A stretch of 64,000 nucleotides of DNA from a virus. A program made the position numbers and the translations under genes. The notes under the pieces were generated by a model. It was not told the DNA's origin. It worked only from the letters and a program-made list of their open reading frames with translations, and ran no database searches. The stretch is taken from the IMG/VR virus record IMGVR_UViG_3300028394_000074, positions 1 through 64,000 of that record; one strand, 5' to 3'. Positions 58,832 to 64,000 of this stretch are shown here, piece by piece. Numbering within the stretch: the stretch's first letter is position 1; each line of letters opens with the position of its first letter.

Positions 58832-58863
58832 CTACTTATGCAAAAAAGGAGCAATTTATGCCC
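58832..58863 (-). promoter_or_regulatory. Phage-specific promoter, tail-unit copy
   Basis: Minus strand TTTTAGGGGC (GGGC at 58863-58860), 17 nt, TGCATAAGTAG. The box overlaps the last codons of the endolysin gene. Drives the adaptor-nozzle unit. Confidence 0.75.
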
Positions 58864-59374
58864 CTAAAAACAACGCTCTTTCCCTTTGGCGGCGTTTAAC
58901 CAGTACTTCGGGTTTGTTCCACATGAGAATGGCATCTGCCGCACCTTTGTAGTCATTTTCGTTTAATTTACGAACCACAGTAGACTTCCTAAAGGCAGTC
59001 TCTCCAATATTGAAACAGAGGCTGTATAAGGCGTCAAATTGGTTCTGGGCTAGGGGTACCTTCACCGAAGTCTCTACGGCTTCGCTACACCACTTTAAAT
59101 CGCTTTTAAGTAGATCTTTAACTTCTTGATCTGATAGGGTTGCAGTAAGTAAATGCGGTTCAGAAGTTTTGATAAGATGGCCGACCCCGATTGTGAGTAA
59201 GCCTTTGGAGTCTTTATATGCTTTATTTTTAAACCCTTCTTCCTTAGTAATGAAAGATAGCGTGGATTCTGCGATTGCCATAATGTTCTCTTCAATATGG
59301 GTATATCGGTTTGTTAGGTGGATTGCCGCAAAGATACCAAGGCACCACAGCACTACAGCAATTAACTTTTTCAT
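58856..59374 (-). CDS. Signal-anchored GH24 endolysin (lysozyme)
   Basis: 172 aa. The hydrophobic N-terminus MKKLIAVVLWCLGIFAAIHL is a likely SAR/signal-anchor segment. The GH24 catalytic triad is present: Glu46 in ITKEEGF, Asp55 in AYKDSKG and Thr61 in LLTIGVGH, with the expected spacing. It cleaves peptidoglycan for lysis after release from the membrane. AAAAAGGAGCCCG gives a strong ribosome site. Confidence 0.9.
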   Translation of the reverse strand: MKKLIAVVLWCLGIFAAIHLTNRYTHIEENIMAIAESTLSFITKEEGFKNKAYKDSKGLLTIGVGHLIKTSEPHLLTATLSDQEVKDLLKSDLKWCSEAVETSVKVPLAQNQFDALYSLCFNIGETAFRKSTVVRKLNENDYKGAADAILMWNKPEVLVKRRQRERALFLGA

Positions 59375-59413
59375 TCGGGCTCCTTTTTGTGTAATATGTT
59401 ACACAATTTGGGG

Positions 59414-59824
59414 TCATTTACTTAATGTGTCGTATTGTTTGTAGCAAGCCTCTAGGCCGGCTCTTACTTCGTCTGCTCGGGCAGCTTCCCGTCTAAGAAA
59501 GATTGCATCCTCGGCGAAAAGGGTTGACCCAGTTCCACACGATCCAGAGCTGGCGCTTTCGGTACGACCGGGACGCTTACGCAGCTCGTTAACAGCATCA
59601 ACGAGCTTAGAGTTAATATCACGGATTTGAGCATTTTTGTAACTTTCTATTTGGGCGGCCTTGGCTTGGTAGTCTTTTTCAATTTGCGCTGTTTTGGTAG
59701 CCTGGTCTGCCTTATATTCCAAAAATCTATTATTGGCAAAACTAAAGCCAAGATACCAAGAAAAAGCCAGCACAGCCACACATAATCCCAGTTTGACATA
59801 TTGTACCAAGGTTAACGGAAACAT
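59414..59824 (-). CDS. Rz-like i-spanin
   Basis: 136 aa. An N-terminal membrane segment (LGLCVAVLAFSWYLGFSFA) is followed by a long coiled coil (TKTAQIEKDYQAKAAQIESY) and a Gly/Ser/Cys-containing region (SSGSCGTGS). It suits an inner-membrane spanin that fuses inner and outer membranes during lysis. No separate o-spanin with lipobox was recognised. TAATG overlap with the small membrane gene upstream. Confidence 0.65.
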   Translation of the reverse strand: MFPLTLVQYVKLGLCVAVLAFSWYLGFSFANNRFLEYKADQATKTAQIEKDYQAKAAQIESYKNAQIRDINSKLVDAVNELRKRPGRTESASSGSCGTGSTLFAEDAIFLRREAARADEVRAGLEACYKQYDTLSK

Positions 59825-60012
59825 TATTTATCTAGGCCTTCGGTTGTGACAAATCGCAGCGTTGCCACGATAACGCCAACAAAAATCATTAGGCCGCCGT
59901 AGTACTTAGGATCAATAGTGGACTGCAGGTACTGTAGGTTGTCCATTAAGGCACCGAACACCACTAACGCCAAGGAGAACCAAAGTGTCTTGGATCTGCT
60001 CATGCGTTTCAT
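59824..60012 (-). CDS. Small membrane protein, possible holin
   Basis: 62 aa with two hydrophobic stretches (LWFSLALVVFGALMDNL and YYGGLMIFVGVIVATLRFV), a polar loop between, and a short charged tail. The location in the lysis block fits a holin, but the family is not confirmed. Confidence 0.5.
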   Translation of the reverse strand: MKRMSRSKTLWFSLALVVFGALMDNLQYLQSTIDPKYYGGLMIFVGVIVATLRFVTTEGLDK

Positions 60013-60242
60013 CTGTCTGCCTTGTTGTCCAGTTTGTCCTCAATACGGTGAAGGGCTTTAAGCACCTCGTTCCAGCGGTCGTTGAAGTCGTCCTTAGAGA
60101 CGTATTTAGTTGGTAGTTCTTCCCGCAGCTTGGCGAGGTCGTCTTTGAGGTCTTGAACGGCTGTCCAGAGCTCCCTACAAAACCAGCCTAGAATAGCGCA
60201 AGCGGTTGGCAGGATAAAGTTAATGAGTGATTGAAAGTCCAT
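60009..60242 (-). CDS. Small membrane-anchored coiled-coil protein
   Basis: 77 aa. An N-terminal membrane segment (LINFILPTACAILGWFC) is followed by a charged coil (ELWTAVQDLKDDLAKLREEL). The topology is common in lysis cassettes (antiholin or spanin-accessory), inferred only. Confidence 0.5.
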   Translation of the reverse strand: MDFQSLINFILPTACAILGWFCRELWTAVQDLKDDLAKLREELPTKYVSKDDFNDRWNEVLKALHRIEDKLDNKADR

Positions 60243-60526
60243 TATGTTGTAGGTATTGCTGGTTTAGGTTGATTGGTTATAACTGCTGTGCCATTCCAAG
60301 TAAATCCAATACTGCCAGATCCTAGGGACTCTACTAAAATGTAGTCAGTAATTACACCATCAACAATTACAGCTTGCCAAATCATCGCTGGAGTTGTTGA
60401 CTGCACTAAAGCAATAGAATTTGCTGGTGGTGTCCATATACTTGTATCGCCATTCCAAACTACAACGTTTGTAACAATGTTACTTTCAATAATTAAATAA
60501 TTTTGATTTATAAATTCTTGTACCAT
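60242..60526 (-). CDS. Small tail-linked protein, unknown
   Basis: 94 aa, Trp/Thr/Val-rich beta-like, with SIWTPPANSIALVQSTTPAM. It sits between the lysis genes and the glycine-rich fibre. Similar small proteins accompany tail fibres, sometimes as assembly chaperones; not assigned. Confidence 0.5.
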   Translation of the reverse strand: MVQEFINQNYLIIESNIVTNVVVWNGDTSIWTPPANSIALVQSTTPAMIWQAVIVDGVITDYILVESLGSGSIGFTWNGTAVITNQPKPAIPTT

Positions 60527-60538
60527 ATTTTTTCTCCA

Positions 60539-61162
60539 TTACCATTCAATTAAAACGACACCATTTGTTCCAGCCGCACCGGCGGGAGAAAACCCACCAG
60601 CACCACCAGCACCAAAAGCAGGATGAATAGCATTAGCTCCAGACGTGCCGTTTGGACCATAATTATAATTAGAACCACCACCACCAGCCAAACCTTTATA
60701 TGGAAATCCGTTTTGTCCATTGCCACCAGAGCCACCAGCAGGTCCGTTATAGCCACCATAGCCACCACCTGCGCTAATAGTGGTAATGGATTGAGTTCCG
60801 GAAGAAACAGATGAAGTTCCTCCATCTCCCGCAGTTCCTCCAGTATCAAAAGGGCCACCCGCACCTCCAGATCCAATAGTTACAGATAATGTATTACCAG
60901 GAGTCAAACCTGTAAGATAAGAAATAGCCCCACAACCACCGCCACCACCGCCACCGAAATACGAATTACCGCTGCCGCCACCACCACCGCCGCCGCCAGC
61001 ACCACAAACTGTAATTTTAAGCGCTGTAATACCAGTGGGGATGGTAAATGTTCCACCAGAACCAAATCCTTGCCCACGACCACCAACATACGGTCCACCT
61101 GCAGTAGATTGTGTTGTTGAATCTGGAAAAGTGATATTTGAACCGCCGACTGTAATTGTCAT
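60539..61162 (-). CDS. Glycine-rich tail adhesin-like protein
   Basis: 207 aa with long glycine runs (GAGGGGGGGGSG, GGGGGGG) and a C-terminal TNGVVLIEW. Such glycine-rich sandwiches resemble gp38-like and other phage adhesins that tip long fibres. Probably a receptor-binding part of the tail; function inferred. Confidence 0.65.
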   Translation of the reverse strand: MTITVGGSNITFPDSTTQSTAGGPYVGGRGQGFGSGGTFTIPTGITALKITVCGAGGGGGGGGSGNSYFGGGGGGGCGAISYLTGLTPGNTLSVTIGSGGAGGPFDTGGTAGDGGTSSVSSGTQSITTISAGGGYGGYNGPAGGSGGNGQNGFPYKGLAGGGGSNYNYGPNGTSGANAIHPAFGAGGAGGFSPAGAAGTNGVVLIEW

Positions 61163-61179
61163 AAATTAACTCCTAAAAA

Positions 61180-62814
61180 TTAAGGTGTTCCACCAGCAGT
61201 TTCACTGCCAAGTGTAATAAAGTTGCCAGAAGAATCTAATGATGCAATGTTAGTAGCTCCATATTTAAATATTAGCTTACCACCAGATTCAGTAATAGAA
61301 AAGTTGGTTGTGTTGTAATTTGTTGCAATGACTGTAGTTGCGCTAACAGAACCATTAACCAACAAATTACCAGCGCCTGCGCTAGATGCTGTTCCAATTG
61401 AAACACCGCCGCCACTAGTCAAGCGCATTCCCTCGGTGCCATTTGCTTTGAAAATCAACGGAGCGGCTACGTCGGTACCAAACACGAATATAATGTTGGA
61501 TGCGTCGTAGTAGCCCTGCGCTCTTACCGTGCCGTTGTTGTACCAGCTCATTGTGGTGTACTGTGAGCCGTCGTTGTCAATAATTGCGTTATTGGAGTTG
61601 CCACCACGGACGTGCAATGTTGCTACTGGGGTGGCAATGCCGACACCTAGACGAACGTTGGTTGTGCTCCAGTTAAATAACGAGCTTGTGCTTAGCGCCG
61701 TAGACGAACCACCAAACGGTATAAAGTTTGCAGAAATGGTATTTATGCCAGTGCCACCATGGCCAACTTGCAGTGGATCTGGTAGTGATGTAAACGAAGA
61801 GCCGTCTGTTGTGACAATTCCTGCAATAGGATAAGTTATAACGCCAGAATATCCACTAAAACCAGAACGACCACTATATCCAGAAACACCAGAGCCGGAA
61901 TAGCCAGAGATACCGGAATAGCCAGAGATACCTGATATTCCATTAAATCCACTAAAACCAGAAGTTCCAACTGCGCCGCTATAACCAGAGATACCAGACG
62001 CACCACTATAGCCAGAGATACCAGAGCCACTGTAGCCAGATAAACCAGCGCCGCTGTAACCAGAGATACCACTGTAGCCAGAGATACCAGATGCACCATT
62101 AGTTCCGGAGTAGCCACTAAATCCTGATACCCCGTTAGTTCCGGAGTATCCACTTATCCCCGAGTATCCACTGGCAGCCGCTGCGCCAGCGGCACCGCTA
62201 TATCCACTAAATCCTGAAATGCCAGATCCTGAATAACCCGAAATACCAGAGCCAGAGTATCCGCTGTATCCTGACGCGCCGTTGCTACCAATTGTTCCAT
62301 TGGTTCCGCTAAATCCGCTATATCCTGATGCGCCATTAGTGCCACTGTATCCGGATGTTCCGTTTATGCCACTATAGCCGGAAATACCACTGTAGCCGGA
62401 CGTACCGTTAACACCAATCGTTCCGTTAGTTCCGCTAAAACCAGAGATACCACTGTAGCCAGAGATACCACTGTAGCCAGATATACCACTAAAGCCACTG
62501 TAGCCACTAATGCCACTAAAACCACTGTAGCCAGAGAATCCGCTGTAGCCAGAGATACCACTAAATCCACTGTAGCCACTAATGCCAGATCCGCTGTATC
62601 CTGAAATACCAGAGAAGCCACTAAATCCACTAATGCCGCTGTAGCCAGAAATACCAGCTAATAAGGTAACTACACCAGAGCTATTTTTATAATACAGCTT
62701 TCCATCGGCTGTATTAATTGCCAACTCACCTGCGACCAAATTTGCCGCCAAGGGCACATTAGTTGCAGTGCTGCTGTAGTAAAGCTGTATTGGTGTAAAA
62801 CCGGATGCGGCCAT
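61180..62814 (-). CDS. Collagen-like (GISGYSG) tail fibre with C-terminal knob
   Basis: 544 aa. Residues 1-53 are an N-terminal attachment domain with LVAGELAINTADGKLYYK. Residues 53-323 are GISGYSG-type collagen-like repeats. Residues 323-544 are a beta-rich C-terminal region with VGHGGTG, GVGIATPVATLHVRGG and GNLLVNGSVSATTV, typical of phage fibre shafts and tips. Same repeat type as the fibres at the left end of the window. Confidence 0.8.
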   Translation of the reverse strand: MAASGFTPIQLYYSSTATNVPLAANLVAGELAINTADGKLYYKNSSGVVTLLAGISGYSGISGFSGFSGISGYSGSGISGYSGFSGISGYSGFSGYSGFSGISGYSGFSGISGYSGISGYSGISGFSGTNGTIGVNGTSGYSGISGYSGINGTSGYSGTNGASGYSGFSGTNGTIGSNGASGYSGYSGSGISGYSGSGISGFSGYSGAAGAAAASGYSGISGYSGTNGVSGFSGYSGTNGASGISGYSGISGYSGAGLSGYSGSGISGYSGASGISGYSGAVGTSGFSGFNGISGISGYSGISGYSGSGVSGYSGRSGFSGYSGVITYPIAGIVTTDGSSFTSLPDPLQVGHGGTGINTISANFIPFGGSSTALSTSSLFNWSTTNVRLGVGIATPVATLHVRGGNSNNAIIDNDGSQYTTMSWYNNGTVRAQGYYDASNIIFVFGTDVAAPLIFKANGTEGMRLTSGGGVSIGTASSAGAGNLLVNGSVSATTVIATNYNTTNFSITESGGKLIFKYGATNIASLDSSGNFITLGSETAGGTP

Positions 62815-62817
62815 TTT

Positions 62818-63252
62818 TTATTCCTTAAGATGTTCTAAAACGATCTTGGGTTTGACAAATCGTTCGTTCTGGTGGTCAACAAATTCCCACCAGAGAAATT
62901 GGTTTTCTGCTAAATGTTTTCTATCGGCTAGTAGGTTAATGTTTTCTGGGTGTCCGTATATTAATGGATCAGATACTCCCCACAACACAATTCCTTTTTT
63001 GCCTTCGTCCCATCCCAGGTGTTGAAAAAAGCTGTCACAAGAGATCCAGGTACGGCATTCTTGAATTAGCTTACGCAATTCTGTAATGGGTAAATTCTTT
63101 CTAAAGTCGGAAACTAACTGCTCTTCTCCCTCAATTCCAACCTGGACAATTGGCTCGTCAATCATTGCGATCAACTCTTTCCAGTACGGATAATTCTTTG
63201 GGTTTTGCTTACCGCTAAGTAATGCTTTGGAGTATGGTGAAATAATAATCAT
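62818..63252 (-). CDS. GT9-like glycosyltransferase, C-terminal half
   Basis: 144 aa. CRTWISCDSFFQHLGWDEGK then IVLWGVSDPLIYGH match the C-terminal, sugar-nucleotide-binding half of GT9 (heptosyltransferase-like) enzymes. The N-terminal half lies in the neighbouring frame, which overlaps by 4 bases. It may modify surface glycans or virion glycans. The split is unusual. Confidence 0.6.
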   Translation of the reverse strand: MIIISPYSKALLSGKQNPKNYPYWKELIAMIDEPIVQVGIEGEEQLVSDFRKNLPITELRKLIQECRTWISCDSFFQHLGWDEGKKGIVLWGVSDPLIYGHPENINLLADRKHLAENQFLWWEFVDHQNERFVKPKIVLEHLKE

Positions 63253-64000
63253 AGGTACAGCTTTCTGTACGCATTCTCTAAACTATCTTTCCACTTCCAC
63301 TGGTCCATCTTTTTATAGACGTTCCAGTGATCTATGTCACCAAATAGGTGTTGTGCCTCTGCTATCGACTTCCCGGGAACCACTTCAGGGTAACAAGTAA
63401 ACACTTCAGCATTAGGTATTGAAGGAAGTACATGGCTGAATACAAGATGGTCACCAAGACCACAATTAAGCACCACAATGGTACGATCACGATATTGTAA
63501 AATATTTCTAAAAATCTGTTCATCATGTTCATACATTTCCTTCTTTGTTTCGCTGCGAATTCCACCCTCGGGATTCTTCATGTGCCACGTTACTGCGTTG
63601 GGTACCGCTAAAATTTGGTAGCCTTTTTGTTTAAGGCCATAAGTAAACAACGTCTCTTCCCGATGTGCTACCCGTGAAAGACCCAAATTAAAATCGCACA
63701 CGCCAGCACGATATAAGAAAGTGCAGTGTAAATGTTCAACTTGCTTTTCCTCTTTTATAACACCCCATTGGATGTTTGGTTCGGAGTCGATGTTATTAAT
63801 TAGTCCAGTAACTTTTGAGGTGTCTGGCATATACGGTGGGGTTAATACTGAACCACCCACTGCACCAACACAGTCTTCAGTGTAATAGTAAAGCATTTCT
63901 AATACATTAGGCTCTGGTATAGCATCGTCGTCAACGCGCCACACCCAATCATAACCCATCATATTGGCACGTTGGTGAATGTGGTGCTGACCTTTTTTGT
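63249..64000 (-). CDS. GT2-type glycosyltransferase with GT9-like tail (continues past right edge)
   Basis: The frame is still open at base 64000; about 250 residues are visible. WVWRVDDDAIPEPNVLEM carries the DXD-type metal motif of GT2 enzymes, later HCTFLYRAGVCDF and HREETLFTYGLKQKGYQ. The last about 85 residues (TIVVLNCGLGDHLVFSHVLP) look like the N-terminal half of a GT9 enzyme. Probably a two-domain protein whose GT9 portion continues in the next gene. Confidence 0.65.
   Translation of the reverse strand, partial: KKGQHHIHQRANMMGYDWVWRVDDDAIPEPNVLEMLYYYTEDCVGAVGGSVLTPPYMPDTSKVTGLINNIDSEPNIQWGVIKEEKQVEHLHCTFLYRAGVCDFNLGLSRVAHREETLFTYGLKQKGYQILAVPNAVTWHMKNPEGGIRSETKKEMYEHDEQIFRNILQYRDRTIVVLNCGLGDHLVFSHVLPSIPNAEVFTCYPEVVPGKSIAEAQHLFGDIDHWNVYKKMDQWKWKDSLENAYRKLYL

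Overview
The window is part of the genome of a tailed double-stranded DNA phage, most likely with a short (podovirus-like) tail. It carries a large terminase, a portal, a capsid/scaffold cassette, SU10-type adaptor and nozzle-like proteins, and several very large proteins of the internal-virion type. There is no tail sheath and no clear tape-measure/tail-tube set. An i-spanin-like protein, a signal-anchored GH24 lysozyme and heptosyltransferase-like enzymes point to a Gram-negative host. The proline-poor Gly-X-Ser collagen-like fibres are reminiscent of freshwater phages, but that habitat is an inference. No integrase, repressor, tRNA gene or CRISPR array was seen, which fits a lytic life style. 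Both ends of the window cut through a gene.

Layout. 1-16.1 kb (minus strand): tail appendages, capsid, scaffold, a GroES-like cochaperonin, portal, a lysozyme-like virion protein, the large terminase and a free-standing Hint (intein-like) protein. 16.1-17.3 kb: a repeat-packed non-coding region between divergent modules, the best origin/regulatory candidate. 17.3-26.4 kb (plus strand): about 30 mostly tiny genes joined by ATGA overlaps, then a sigma factor that lacks region 4 and a cytosine-C5 methyltransferase. 26.7-42.7 kb (plus): primase-helicase, VRR-NUC nuclease, SNF2-type helicase, a possible sigma-region-4-like protein, DUF3310, more tiny genes, small terminase, DUF2800 nuclease, DUF2815 ssDNA-binding protein, GIY-YIG endonuclease, B12-dependent ribonucleotide reductase and family A DNA polymerase. 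42.7-64 kb (minus): internal virion proteins, nozzle, adaptors, lysis genes, appendage proteins and glycosyltransferases.

How it may work together. The sequence shows a phage-specific promoter class. The core TTTGCATAAGTAG is repeated without change at eight transcription-unit starts, always pointing into the genes. Six copies have a GGGC box exactly 17 nt upstream, and a ninth, diverged copy keeps the same spacing. The phage encodes a sigma factor that ends before region 4 and, separately, a 99-aa protein resembling region 4. I infer a two-part sigma system that switches host RNA polymerase to these promoters. The sigma gene itself is preceded by a perfect extended -10 (TGCTATAAT), as expected if the host enzyme transcribes it first. 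A second control layer may be about 14 copies of the inverted repeat AGGGTAAACCCTA, confined to intergenic DNA of the first early genes (16.7-20.7 kb).
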